A stretch of DNA of 64,000 nucleotides from Cristatella mucedo (Eukaryota > Bryozoa > Phylactolaemata > Cristatellidae), in NCBI GenBank assembly GCA_009760855.2, contig WPIO01000006.1, positions 8,491,001 to 8,555,000 on the forward strand, written 5' to 3'. Made by a program: the position numbers and the translations under genes. Shown here piece by piece: positions 36,045 through 46,432 of the stretch. The number at the start of each line of letters is the position of its first letter. Positions within the stretch are counted from its first letter, which is position 1. The notes beneath the pieces are model-generated. The model did not search any database and was not told the origin of the DNA. It worked only from the letters and a program-made list of their open reading frames with translations.

Positions 36045-37120
36045 CCACAGGGACCCACTAAATGCTGTCATAAAGAGGTGCATTAAAAAAAATCCTTTTA
36101 AATGCTGTCAAGTCAGGGCCTGTCGTGACGGATGTCGGGAGTGAGTTACAAGCTTTGGGAGCATACAAATTAAATGCACTGTCTCGAAAAGAATTGAGGT
36201 TGTACGAGGTATAGGTAAACAGTTAGTTTCCGAAAGTACGGTGCTTGGCCTGGTGGGGGAGTAGATCTGCTAGGTAGGATGGAGCCAAAGAATGAAGGGA
36301 CCTGAAAGTGAGCGACAAAACCTTGAAGGCGATTTGTAGCTTGACTGGAAGCCAGTGCAGGTCGATGAAAAGTAGTGTGATGTGGCAACTGCTACGCTTA
36401 CGAGAGACAACCCTAGCTGCAGAGTTTTGCACCAGCTGTTAGCGCCTGATTGCACATGCCGGTAGGCCAGCAAGCAGTGAGTCACAGAAGTCAAGACGGG
36501 ATGTCACAAATGCACTGACCAACTATGATGTGGTATCCTTATCTAAACAAGTCCAAATTTTAGCAAAGTTATGTAGCTGAAAGTAGGCAGACTTGACCGT
36601 GGAGCTGATGTGGTCGTCTAACGAACGGTCACTTTAAAACCTGAAACACAGATTTCGTGCCGATTTAACATAAGATGCTGGCAGAGCCGATTTTGAGCAT
36701 TAGCCTTTCCAGTTTCTGAATCACACTTGGCTTGCCCATAACTAGTAGGTTCATTTTATTATAATTTCAATGAGAAAATTTGCTGCCACCCATGTGCAGA
36801 CGTCATCAATACATGCAGCAAGAGAGTTGAGAGAATTCGAGGTTTTCGAAGGCTGGGAGCAATCAAAGCTATGGTACAACTGAGTGTCATCCGCATAGAA
36901 GTGAAAGCCTAGTTTGTGTTTGACAATAACATCGGCAAGAGGGAGAGTATAAACCGTGAAAAGAACAGGACCTAGAACGGAGCCCTGAGGTACCCCATAT
37001 TTCAGTGGTACCTCGGATGCTCTTTGTCCATCCACATCAATACTCTAGAGTCTGCCACTGAGATAGGACTCACCATTGTTACCACTCTGTGATCGGTATA
37101 CCAGGAGCCCATTCAGCTAC
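36045..37120 (-). mobile_element. LINE-B fragment with RT YADD region
   Basis: Minus-strand pieces in order: [34 protein letters not shown] (the YADD catalytic loop of reverse transcriptase), [14 protein letters not shown], then after a frameshift SAARVVSRKRSSCHITLL, DLHWLPVKLQIAF and LHSLAPSYLADLL. The 3' UTR follows to about 36,045. This is the best RT core in the window and places LINE-B with CR1/L2-like elements. Frameshifts make it inactive. Confidence 0.92.
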
Positions 37121-37536
37121 CAATTACAAGGCCTACGATTGAAGTACCAAGCAAAACGTGGTAGCGTTCAAATTGCCAAACAGCTTTCTTCTATAAAGCA
37201 TATGATACTAATTCAGACAGCCAACAACAACGAATGATGCGATCAACTTATACTGGCTGCTAGCAGAAATACCTCATGTGATGGATCCCTCATGAATAAT
37301 CGATGATGGACAAGCATGTCCGGTAAAGACCCATAACAATGATACTAGAATATTTTCACAGCCTCCTAAGAGCACAAAATCTTATTCTATGCACTTTGCA
37401 CATGCTGGCAAAGAAACATCTTTCAGTTGGCAGTGGTACCAAAGAAACATCTTTCAGTAGGCTTAGAGGCCTGACACTATATATCACGGCAAGATTCACC
37501 AAGTTGAATAATGCTTTCACGATTACAATTACTTAC
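37121..37536. other. Sequence just 3' of the last visible phosphatase exon
   Basis: If the in-frame TAA at 37,529-37,531 is used, this is 3' UTR; if the GTAAGT at the exon edge is used, it is intron. A TTTCAGT(A/T)GGC repeat near 37,419-37,464 is the only structure I noticed. Confidence 0.4.
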
Positions 37537-37663
37537 GTTCCAAGTTGATATACTGATTTGTGTCATCGCCATCATAATAAGAGGTCTTCTCAATACGGTA
37601 AAAAGGTGAGTAACCCCGAAGCAAGGCGTCCTTAATGCAGTCGTGGATATACACATATTGGTC
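37537..37663 (-). CDS. Phosphatase visible exon 12: end of catalytic domain and C-tail
   Basis: Acceptor TTTTTCTGTAG, then DQYVYIHDCIKDALLRG, which completes the Q-loop motif begun in the exon before (MVQTE/DQY) and ends the catalytic domain. The tail after it is short and acidic with several tyrosines (SYYDGDDTNQYINLE). Two endings are possible. The consensus donor GTAAGT at 37,531-37,536 would splice in phase 1. Reading through instead gives Arg-Lys-stop at 37,529-37,531. A short tyrosine-bearing tail is usual in R3 phosphatases, where Src-family kinases can phosphorylate it; that role here is inference. Confidence 0.9.
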
Positions 37664-38293
37664 CTACAGAAAAATGAGAGGTCATGCATAGTGAATGCTA
37701 GAAAGGCACAGCAGCAGGGAATTCGCAAGAGTGGTGCTGATGTTACACCGACTAGGGATGACGATAAACTGCCAAGCCCACTTAAATGTGGCAGAGAATC
37801 ATAAGTACACGATAGATAACGCGGGAGCCAATTGGTAATCGCCCGAAGATACGAAGGCACATGCCCAGGTAAGACTATGCTGATGATTTGGTATCACAAA
37901 GCACTCTGCAGTGACGAATGGGTCCCTTCATGGCACTTAGGGCAAGGATTGAAACTGGCCACACGAAATCTGCTTCACCTTGGTGACCAGAAGAAGTCCG
38001 GTATGCCTGCTAATGGCAACTCTTTTGTCGCAAAGAGCATTACAGCAGCCATGTAGGTACCGGCAAAAACTAGTCTGGCGTTATCCGATGAGCCGGCCAG
38101 CTCCCACTCGAGCTGCCATTCTCGAACGCCGGTCGCAAGTAAAAGCATGGCCGAGAGCCCTACCCATAGCTCATTATGGGCCAGGAGGGTTCTATGTCGT
38201 TCGACCGGTGCCCCGTGCTGGAATCGACGACTAGAGAAGGCACACGCCTGCTGCGGCTGCTGTGAGGCAGGGTGGGTCGAGGGTCTGCATTGC

Positions 38294-38530
38294 TCATTCA
38301 GAGCCTCCTCGAGGTCTCGAAGTACGATATCTGCATGCTCTGGTAGTGGCAGTCGAACGGCACCCACGTCTGGCAGCGGCAGCAAAATGCAGACAGGAAC
38401 GCTGTCGCCACTTCTTGCTCGTGAAGCAGTATGTGATCGGATTGCAGCAGGACGATGTGTACTCCAGCAGAAGCAGACACAGCGTGTCGAGAACGACTCG
38501 GGGGAGCTGCGATTGTCTCGCGCCAGCCAT
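38294..38530 (-). pseudogene. GPCR transmembrane-7 and C-tail fragment (rhodopsin-like)
   Basis: The minus strand reads a hydrophobic helix, LPRVVLDTLCLLLLEY, then TSSCCNPITYCFTSKKWRQ, a close match to the NPxxY end of TM7 and start of helix 8 in peptide-type rhodopsin-like receptors. A Cys/Arg-rich tail and a stop at 38,294-38,296 follow. CAG precedes the first codon, so it could be a terminal exon. However, a LINE-B fragment abuts it on the 5' side and TM1-6 are not visible nearby. It lies in the last visible intron of the phosphatase gene, same strand. Most likely a truncated relic; a nested gene or chance resemblance are alternatives. Confidence 0.5.
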
Positions 38531-38790
38531 CTGTGTCGACCGTGTCGTTAAATTTGAAAAAAACTTGCTGTCATTTAATTGCACATGTCAGCAATACATG
38601 CTGCATGGGAGTGGCAAGAGTAATAGGTGCTGAAAGGCAGTAAGGAATTTAAAGTACATGTACGGCAAAGCTGTGTTTTACCTGCTTGAAAATATAGGTT
38701 GCACTTGGCTTTTAAAATGGCAAGATGGAGAGTATGAACTGTCAGAAGAAGTGGGTCATTCCATATATAAATTGATATCGGCGATCTGAT
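38531..38790 (-). mobile_element. LINE-B RT fragment
   Basis: Minus-strand remains of the YADD region: NDPLLLTVHTLHLA, CNLYFQAGKTQLC (decayed [12 protein letters not shown]), then AACIADMCN and a decayed MAANFLKLND. It ends exactly where the GPCR-like segment begins. Confidence 0.7.
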
Positions 38791-39139
38791 GACTCCGACG
38801 GCTCTAGACATCTACGTTCTTAAATATCCCACCGAGATTGGCTCTAAACCATTGCAGTTCAATCCAAGTGATGTCCGGGCAATTGGGTTGATAGTTAAGA
38901 ACATTATAATCAGCGATGCCAAACACTGCTGGCAGATCCAGCTCAACTAGCAGAGGGAGTCTATCCAAGTCAACATTCCGTGAGACTTTTGTTACATATT
39001 CGTTTTAGTTCTGACTTGGTGGGGTGATCAACTGCAGTACCTGACTGGCACCTACTAGGTAGATTTGGATTTTTGATTTAAGAGTTCAGCTGGTGTGACA
39101 CTACTCCTTTAACTAAAACTATGTACATTCGTCAGTAAT

Positions 39140-39360
39140 TTTATAAAGCCACAAAGACTAAGTATGTGTTATGTAGGAGAGTTTACTGCAGCACTCTCAA
39201 AGCTTAAGCAGCGTTTGATACGCATTCGGCAGTCAACAGACTTCATCTCACGCTACAAAAAGTGAGAAGCATAGCTGAGTCAGGAGAGCAGTTGAGGTAG
39301 TGAATAGCAAGGAAGTAGCAGCTCAGGATGACTGGAAAGGACGTGCCACAGTTGGCAGCA
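39140..39360 (-). mobile_element. LINE-A 3' end fragment
   Basis: Reversed LINE-A end, plus-strand words CACAAAGACTAAGTATGTGT and CAACAGACTTCATCTCACGC. It abuts an oppositely oriented LINE-A piece. Confidence 0.75.
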
Positions 39361-39560
39361 GGACATGAGATGTCACTGTGCGTCTTTTACGCAACGATAC
39401 CTAATCTCGAGCTCCTCATTCGGGCACAGCCTTTCACCAGTTCTATGTGCAACTTCAGGGCTCAACCCCACTTCCTTTTGCATGAAATGGAGTCCATCGC
39501 CTATCGCATGTGGACCAAAAGCAGCTTCGGCCTTGAAAGAGTTATAGAAAACTCTCCAGC
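39361..39560 (+). mobile_element. Decayed LINE-A 3' fragment, opposite orientation
   Basis: The plus strand reads NPTSFCMKWSPSPIACGPKA, a decayed LPTFSLLRETKSVGYRMRTES end of LINE-A, then AAAACTCTCCAGC. With the adjacent minus-strand copy it forms an inverted pair of about 200 bp arms. Confidence 0.6.
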
Positions 39561-40264
39561 ATTAAAATGAGTTTAATTTGGCAACATGGAAGATAGAAAT
39601 GAATGCTAGATCTGCTAAGTATGTGGCTTTGGAAAACCTTGCACAGGCATGACACACCAAGTTTCCCTGGGGAGTCATTGCCTCTTGCATAGTAACAGAG
39701 CTCACGGGCAGCTCGAGTTCGACGAACTTCTTGGCTTGCTAAAGTCAGCTGGTAGGATCTTGTGTTATCGAACAGAACGTTGGAAGTAGCAGCTAAGCAG
39801 TGGTACTCAAGTGGACAACAACGGACTGTCAAGCTGTCCAGCTGAATCCAGCTCAGCAACAGAGTTGCATAGGCATGGCAGGTCGATGATCGGGTGCCAA
39901 CTACCCCCAAAGCAAAGATCGAGATCTTCGAAAAGCAAGACCCTAGATAGTTGCTGCTGCTTCAAAGCGATCCACGACCAGGCAGGCTCAGGGCTCAAAG
40001 CCACCTGCACAGTGGCTTTACTGGCATTTACAGCTGAAGGGCATCCCAGCTCCAGCACGTCAAGGCTTGTCCAAGCCACGCCTCTATCTCCGCAAACCCA
40101 CGAGGAATATGCTATTGTTAGGCAGAAGAGTCTTCTGTAGCACAATAAAAGCCAGCCAGCACACCTTTTGATCCTATATAAGAATTCAGCACAGAAGATC
40201 CAAGTTAGCCATGACAGCAATCAAGGATAGACGGCAAGATGGACATTGCACACAGCCTACTCAC
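39561..40264. other. Intron sequence, unidentified
   Basis: Part of the last visible phosphatase intron. Open minus frames of 137 codons (39,807-40,220) and 122 codons (39,542-39,910) lack recognisable domains, and the flanking exons join in phase without them. Confidence 0.5.
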
Positions 40265-40400
40265 CTCCGTCTGCACCATGCGCATTCTGTAGTCTCGCAT
40301 TTCAAGCACGGTGGCAAATACGTCCACTTCCTCTTTCAATTTAATCTGCTGCAGCAAGCGATCAAGGCAGACGAAGGTGCCAGTTCTGCCAACTCCGGCG
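40265..40400 (-). CDS. Phosphatase visible exon 11: P-loop and Q-loop
   Basis: Acceptor TTTTTTCTATACAG, one base completing Ser, then [19 protein letters not shown]; with the preceding HC this gives the full signature [12 protein letters not shown]. The loop's Arg, which binds phosphate, is present. The exon goes on through [15 protein letters not shown] to MRMVQTE, where the Q-loop begins, and ends at donor GTGAGT in phase 0. All catalytic residues in this exon are intact, so active enzyme is expected. Confidence 0.96.
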
Positions 40401-40792
40401 CTGTATAGAAAAAACAATGCTCGCTTTTGATAAGAGCCAAAATGTAAGAATTTGTTTCTCACTGACGGCAAACCGTAATACTGAAAGCAGACATTCACAG
40501 AGCTCTTCTTTACATGCGCATCTTTACAGTTCTTTGCATGCGCAGATCATATAAATCATGTGAAAGTGAATTTACACTGTGCATAAGAGGACACTGGACA
40601 GTCGGGTCGGGCTAATGGCCTTGAGCTGCCTAGTATGGACAAGGAAAACAATTTTCTGCTCTCTGCAGCATGGCTGACAAATTTTAATTGCTTTGTGTTT
40701 TAAAATTACTGCTTCACTTACAGTGGGAGCCAAAAGAGCACATCGCTTTCGTTAGGAGCTAGTTACCCTGCCTGCCCAGATCCAAGAACTGG

Positions 40793-40965
40793 TGAGCCGT
40801 GGTGGCACAAGAGGTGAGGCGGTTGCTTTTCATGATCTCGGTTCCGAGGTCACGGGTTCGAATCCTGCGGTGAGCGATCGTCTGTCGCCACTGCAAGCAG
40901 TGGTGCAAGCCTTTAATGGTCTTCTGTCGCTATACAAAAGGAGGCTGATAAATCAGCTAGCTTTT
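40793..40965 (+). mobile_element. SINE2 (tRNA-derived) in phosphatase intron
   Basis: Opposite in strand to the gene. Head GGTGAGCCGTGGTGGCAC, B box GGGTTCGAATCC, body GCCACTGCAAGCAGTGGTGC, tail TCGCTATACAAAAGGAGGCT then TAAATCAGC and a T run. It is well preserved. The B box is canonical for polymerase III, but the downstream part and copy number show a SINE and not a tRNA gene. Confidence 0.9.
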
Positions 40966-41635
40966 TTAAAGAAGTGAACCTAGGCAGGGGACACTTTAAG
41001 CGATCCAGGGTCAATGCGAGAGGACGCGTGCAGGCAGTGCAGAGTTCTGAAGTACGGTTATGCAAACATTGAAACGGGCTTCAAATTGTCTAGCTCAGGG
41101 ACCACACTCCGAGAGCACATACAGAGAGCATCGGCCCACACCGATCGACCTCATTCCGATCAGATAATCATCGACTCTCGGCATCAACTGCAGCCAAGCC
41201 GAGCCAGAGCAGTTGGCCGTTTGAACATATTTATTTTTAATTGCCAAAATGCTGTTCCGAATGTTTATAGCTAGGGCAGAGACTAATATACAAGTAAGCA
41301 ACCAGCCTACTGTATATTCCGACATAAATCTGGCCTAACCATGGGGCCCTGTGCACAAGCCTGAACTACTTGTGCCGAAAGCTAGGGTGGTCGGTTGCTT
41401 GGCAACATCACATCTCGGGCAGCACAAGCATGAGAGCCTGGTATGCAGTCGGTGCTTGGAGGCTGCTCGCATGGGAAGTCCATACGAAATCTAGCGTTTG
41501 CTATTCTTAAGGTACAACGTCATCGATAGAAGGGACACTGCAGACAAAAGACAAAACACACTCAACATTTCATGCACGTTGGCACCGTGCATGCAACCAC
41601 TAATCACAGGGCCATGCTTCCTTTACAGCAGACCT

Positions 41636-41720
41636 ACAGTGCCTAGAAACAGATCAAGATCTCTGAGGGTGTCATACAAATTTGCTATAATAATAATAAT
41701 AATAATAATTATTATTATTA
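41636..41720 (+). mobile_element. LINE-B terminal 3' fragment with palindromic tail
   Basis: Decayed LINE-B end (CCTAGAAACAGATC, CTCTGAGGGTGTCATAC) followed by (ATA)n then (ATT)n, making a self-complementary AT tract of about 36 bp. Confidence 0.75.
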
Positions 41721-41800
41721 TTGCACACACAGCAGACAACAACTACCAGTCAAGAGCGAGGGGGGCAGGTGATCGGTGGCTAAATGATGCCAGCAGTTAC

Positions 41801-41952
41801 CTGCAGTGAACAATTGCAGGACCCCTCGATCCTTTCGCCAAGTAGCTGCGGAAGACGGCCACAAAATTTAGGAGAGCATCGGTGGTCTGAGGGCAGCCAG
41901 AGTCAGGCCACGACATGTAGGCAAGCAGCGTCACCTCACGGGTGTAGTCGTT
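41801..41952 (-). CDS. Phosphatase visible exon 10: WPD loop to catalytic cysteine
   Basis: Starts after TTGGTTCGTAG with NDYTREVTLLAYMSWPDSGC, the beta-strand and WPD loop of tyrosine phosphatases. The general-acid Asp is present, but the next residues are Ser-Gly-Cys-Pro where most active family members have His-Gly-Val-Pro. Then QTTDALLNFVAVFRSYL and GPAIVHC, which holds the nucleophile Cys, ending at donor GTAACT in phase 2. The previous exon ends in phase 0, as required. Confidence 0.95.
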
Positions 41953-43830
41953 CTACGAACCAACAGCAGTCATGCATGCCACGAGACGAGCCGGTCGAGT
42001 GGCAAGCGGCGCCAGGAGGCATATGCCGAGGAAAGGCAAGCCCGCCAAGCAGTCAATTGCTATGAGTGACAGCAGCGCATGGTCCTACATCAGAGGGCCA
42101 CGAAGGGAGGGGGAGAGGGCACGCAACGTCTCACATGCAAGACTGGCAGAAACGTCGAGCGCATCCACCCATTAAAGCCACCGTGCAAGCACCAGGCAGC
42201 TGCTTCCGCAAAAGAAACGTTGGCAGAGAGCAAGGGAAACTGCACGGCGTAGCAGACAAGACGGCAAGAGCCAGGCAGCAGTCAACAAGCAGCTCGAAGC
42301 TGGTGTAAACGTTCAATCATACTGTCAATAGCTACGGTGTATGATGGTGAGATCAGCCACTGCCACAGAAAAGCACTTCTGCGCTGCTCTAACGGTAAAC
42401 AGCGAGCATGAAAACGAGCACAGAGCACTGACGCTAGCGCAGCAAACGCTAATAACGTCTTCTACGCCGAGCACGTATTAGTCGAGCAGGTGAGGACCAT
42501 TTGACCCATGTATCACTCAACCGTGTAAAAGAAGATGCAGCTAGTAAGCAGCAACAGATGCAATGCTACCTGCAAGCAAGCCAATGCAAGCAAATGCTGG
42601 CAAGAGCTGCTAGCGGAACGCTTCATCAGCAAGAGCTGCTGACTGCGACCAGAGCGTCGGCAGCTCGAACAAGCGAATTAGCAGAGTCGGCTTTGGTGTA
42701 TCAACGACCGGAAAGAGCAACATCGGAGCATGCACACGTGCCACCACCACGCACGGTCCTCAGAAGAGTAAAGTAGAAGCAAAAAGGCAGAGTAAAGGTC
42801 AGCTCATTCAACACCCTCATTTACACATCAGCGGAAGCCGCAGCGGAAGCAAAAGTAGCAGCAAGAGCAGCAGCAGAAGCAAAAGCAGCAGCCTCGGCTG
42901 CTACAATGGTAGCACAGGATTGCAGGCCAGGCAACTCAAGCTGCACGCACGAGCCAGATGAGCCGGCAGGCACTCATCGGCGTGCATGCATCGCACACAG
43001 GCCATCGAGTGGGAGTGCACCGCACTGTTGTACACCCATGTAGACCGAGCTACTGGCATTTGTTATATCCAGCTGGGCGTGGCCTAGCCTAGAGGTCAGC
43101 CCCGGAAGGAGGAAGTCCAGATTCGGCCTCCAGAGGTTGAGGATCAGGACCTGGACTGCACGCTAGCTCTCTTTCGTCAGGAGCTGTCGACGTGTGTAGA
43201 CATTCACTCCAACGGTCTAAGCAGTTATGCAGCTAGCCTGATCTTTGAAGACATACTCTGGTACTCTTGGAATAGAGCCAGCACAACGGTGGGCCTCCGG
43301 AAGCCGATTGAGCAACTGGTGTGCATTTGTGCACGGTTGCGGCATATAAAAATATATATAATTCATTTATATAGCACCCCAAGAGAACTTAATCTCTATT
43401 CAGGCGCTTCACATACGCCTCGGGGCTCGAGCCCACGACCTCAGTCAGACCTTGGCCAGAGCGAGCACCTTAACCGCTAGACGAAACCTAAACCAAAGCA
43501 TAATCTCGAGCCCCTATAGTTTTGCTGTAGGTAGAATCCTCATTGTAGCATTGTCTAGTTCCCCCTTTGTAGCACGTGTGTCTGTCGTATACAGTGTTGT
43601 ATATACCCGGACCACTATCCTCGCGACAGTGGGCTGGTAGCGTGTGCAGGAGCTACGAGGAGTGACTCAGACCGGGTATAGCAGAGCATAGCATAGTATA
43701 GGGAGCCCTAGCGGGAATGTGCTAGAAGCCTCCCCCTTAGGGTTTGGCTACACTGCTAGCCACTCCACTCCAACTATTCGGTACCACGGGCATCGACAGC
43801 TCAGAGCAAGCTAAAAAAAACGAAGCTTAC
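41953..43830 (-). other. Intron sequence between visible exons 9 and 10
   Basis: Holds a GCA/AGC-rich stretch (about 42,500-42,950) that gives Ala/Glu/Lys or Ser-rich plus frames, a reversed SINE1, and unidentified sequence. No additional phosphatase exon is needed: the flanking exons join in phase 0 and give a continuous domain. Confidence 0.7.
43353..43489 (-). mobile_element. SINE1 in phosphatase intron, sense to the gene
   Basis: Reversed on the plus strand: ATATAATTCATTTATATAGC, then CACCCCAAGAGAACTTAATC, reversed B box GGGGCTCGAGCCC, and head ending TTAACCGCTAGACGAAACC. Well preserved. Confidence 0.92.
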
Positions 43831-43956
43831 GAGGGAAACTCTCAGCGTCCTGACACCGTAGTCAGACGAAGGCGATTCGGCAACCTTAGTGATGGTAAGG
43901 TCGCCGTAGGTGAGCGATTCGTTAATCCCTTCCGGCCAGTACTGATCGCATTTTCT
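43831..43956 (-). CDS. Phosphatase visible exon 9: CDQYWPEG
   Basis: Acceptor CATTTTGCTGCAG, then RKCDQYWPEGINESLTYGDL, the family motif KCDQYWP after the QGP region. It ends SDYGVRTLRVSL, the strand before the WPD region, at donor GTAAGC. It is 126 bp, phase 0 at both ends, exactly 42 codons. Confidence 0.96.
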
Positions 43957-44194
43957 CTGCAGCAAAATGAACGCAACTTCGCAGTCGAGACGAGGCAAAA
44001 AGCAACTGGATGGGTCAATGCTCTGGCGCACGGGTGCTGCGTAGTCCGAGCAATGCATAGCGGCCGGCAGACAGCATGGAACAATGAACAGCAGCAGAGG
44101 AGAGCACAGGACGAGAGAAACCTACTCTTCACGGCAGTCTTCAACAGCCGCTGGCAGGCAGTGCCGTGGCCTCTCGCGTCGATTACGTCCCTAT

Positions 44195-45600
44195 TGTAGC
44201 GCCCTGCTGGCCTTGGCCGAATTTTAGTGGAAACAAGAGCTGTTCGGTGGGGAGGGGGGGGGGGCCAGAACTCCTTTGTACTGGAGCAGTGAGCCAGAGA
44301 GGAGAGCCAGTGTGGTTAGAGAGCAAGAGCTTAAGAGCAAGCCAGGAAGCTCTGAGACCAGAGGTGGTGATTCGGCCTTTAGAATTGGTCTGATACCCGA
44401 GGGAGCTGCTGCATGATGTTGGCTGGCCTGTCAACCTCAGCCATCACTCTGTCCAGAAAGAATCATGTGGAACCCATTTGCCGTTCAAGCTGGAAAGAGG
44501 AGACATTCCAGTGGCCTAGTGCCGGTGTTAATTCCTTACCGTAATGGGCCCCGGTGTCAGGCCCAATACCACTAAGCTCTCGCCCCATTGCTTCAGCTAA
44601 GTATTTGAGAGTCGAGCGACACTCACTCTTAGTGTCGTTTGGTCTTCTGGTCTTTTGTCCGGCTCTGTGCTTCGACACCGTCAGACTCGTTTCTCTAAAA
44701 GCTAGGGAGGAGGGCGGGCAGTCCGCCGACGATGGACGGAACAGGACAAGATAGCGCTAGGAGAATTCGGTGGACTCCACCGAATACGGTCGTATCGCGC
44801 CCGAGCTGGCATTTTGTGTTTCTTTCGTGTTTTGTGTGTGTGCGCTAACACGCGGTCTCGGCATAGGGATTTGCCGGAGCGAGCTAGACGTAGTTGGTGT
44901 GTGTGGAGTCCTAGTTCTCCGGTTAGGGTTTAGGCTCCAGTTCGAGCTCTGTCTATTTGGGTCGTTCCCACTACAGATGTAAGTAGCTTAAGTGTGAAGA
45001 CGTGTTTCCTCCGCAAGAGTGCTTGAGTTGGCGTGTGTGGAGTATTCCTGCCGCACTGGTGGAAACCGAGACCTAGTTCTCCGGTTTGGGTTTAGGCTCT
45101 GCTTCGGACTCCGCCTATTTGAGTCGTTCCCCACTATAGACGTAAGTAGCTTCAGTGTGGAGAAGTATTCCCTCCGCAAGAGTGCTAAAGTTGGCACGTG
45201 TGGGGTATTCCTTGAGCAAAGGTGGAAACGGAGTTCTAGTTCTCCGATTAGGGTTTAGGCTCCGGTTCGCGCTCAGTGTGGAGAAGTATTCCCTCCACAA
45301 GAATGTTGGTGCTGTTGAGAACGTGCGAGTGTGGAGATAAAACTGAGCTAGACGCGCAGCGACTTTGTGCACTTGCGAATAAAGCTCAGTAAAATCCCCA
45401 ATTTGTGTGTCTCACTGTCCAATTCACGCCACTGACTCACGACCCCCTTTAGTAACAGTAAGCAGGTCGGCGCCAGAAACGCTCGTTTCGTGGCGGCCGG
45501 CTTATTGCGCGTAGGCGCGCAGCGAACGGCATTAGGTGCCAGGCTACGCCGCTAGGTAAGCGGCAGGTCAAGCCTACTCCGTCGAGCCTTTGCCGTTACA
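44195..45600 (+). mobile_element. Solo LTR, copy 2, in phosphatase intron
   Basis: Begins TGTAGCGCCCTGCTGGCC, ends TTTGCCGTTACA, and is flanked by the 4-bp duplication CTAT (44,191-44,194 and 45,601-45,604). It matches the LTR at 31,053-32,149 but is about 300 bp longer, largely because a block of about 130-140 bp (GTGTGGAGTATTCC...TTAGGCTC) is repeated in its middle. AATAAA lies near 45,379. It is antisense to the phosphatase gene and lies between visible exons 8 and 9. The frames inside are LTR sequence, not genes. Confidence 0.92.
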
Positions 45601-46273
45601 CTATAACAGCCGGTTGTCTCCTCCCTCCCCATCTCTGGCCAAACGTGCATCCATGCACGTCCATTCAATGACACAGGCCCTACGGCAACTTCCAGGGCGT
45701 TCCTTCGCTCACGGTGCTCACTTGAGGCAAGCAGTCCATGCATGGTCGCTTCAGCATCGCAAGTGGCCTTCTATGGTTGTAATTGCAACAAAAACGTCAC
45801 CTCACCGACGAGCATAGCCAACGGCATTCGAGCCAGTTACTAACAATAAACTAAAAAAACCATGTTCCCAGACCGACAGCCAGATTGAGACTAACGAGCC
45901 TTCTCTGACAGCAGCATACACTTTTCACTGGTTCAGCATTGCATGGCCGAGCTAGGAGCCGCTTTACCGCCATGTATATCGGTTCGGGAACCATATCCGC
46001 CTCGAGTGGCAACAACTGGTCAGGAATGCACTTGCCCTTCAGCAAGCCGGCACAATACTAGCTTAAGTAGTGTAGCGGTCAGCAGGTGAGAAGGGCTATT
46101 GCCAAGTGGCCTAGCTCGAGGGCGCCAAAGGATTCCTGGTCATGCCGATAGTGTATGCCAATGGGCAGACAACATCCAAGCCCTGTCAGAAAACATCTAC
46201 GCCCCAAAGTGCTAATCATGATACCAGCACACAAACACGGCAACACGGGACCACCTTTGCTACATAAGCGCTA

Positions 46274-46432
<159 letters not shown>

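Noticed and set aside
39807-40220. 137-codon minus frame in the phosphatase intron
   Set aside because: The exons on both sides join in phase 0 and complete the MVQTE/DQY motif without it, and no domain is recognisable.
40850-40870. Candidate tRNA gene from a perfect B box
   Set aside because: The B box belongs to SINE2: the same body and tail recur at 6.15 and 4.0 kb, and no cloverleaf with anticodon stem can be completed.
42780-43040. Ala/Glu/Lys-rich coiled-coil-like plus frame
   Set aside because: It comes from an imperfect GCA/AGC repeat, the alternative frame is Ser-rich, and the region lies in a phosphatase intron.
43061-43740. Possible further LTR starting TGTTATATCC
   Set aside because: I found no matching second copy, no CA end with a target duplication and no internal retroelement sequence.
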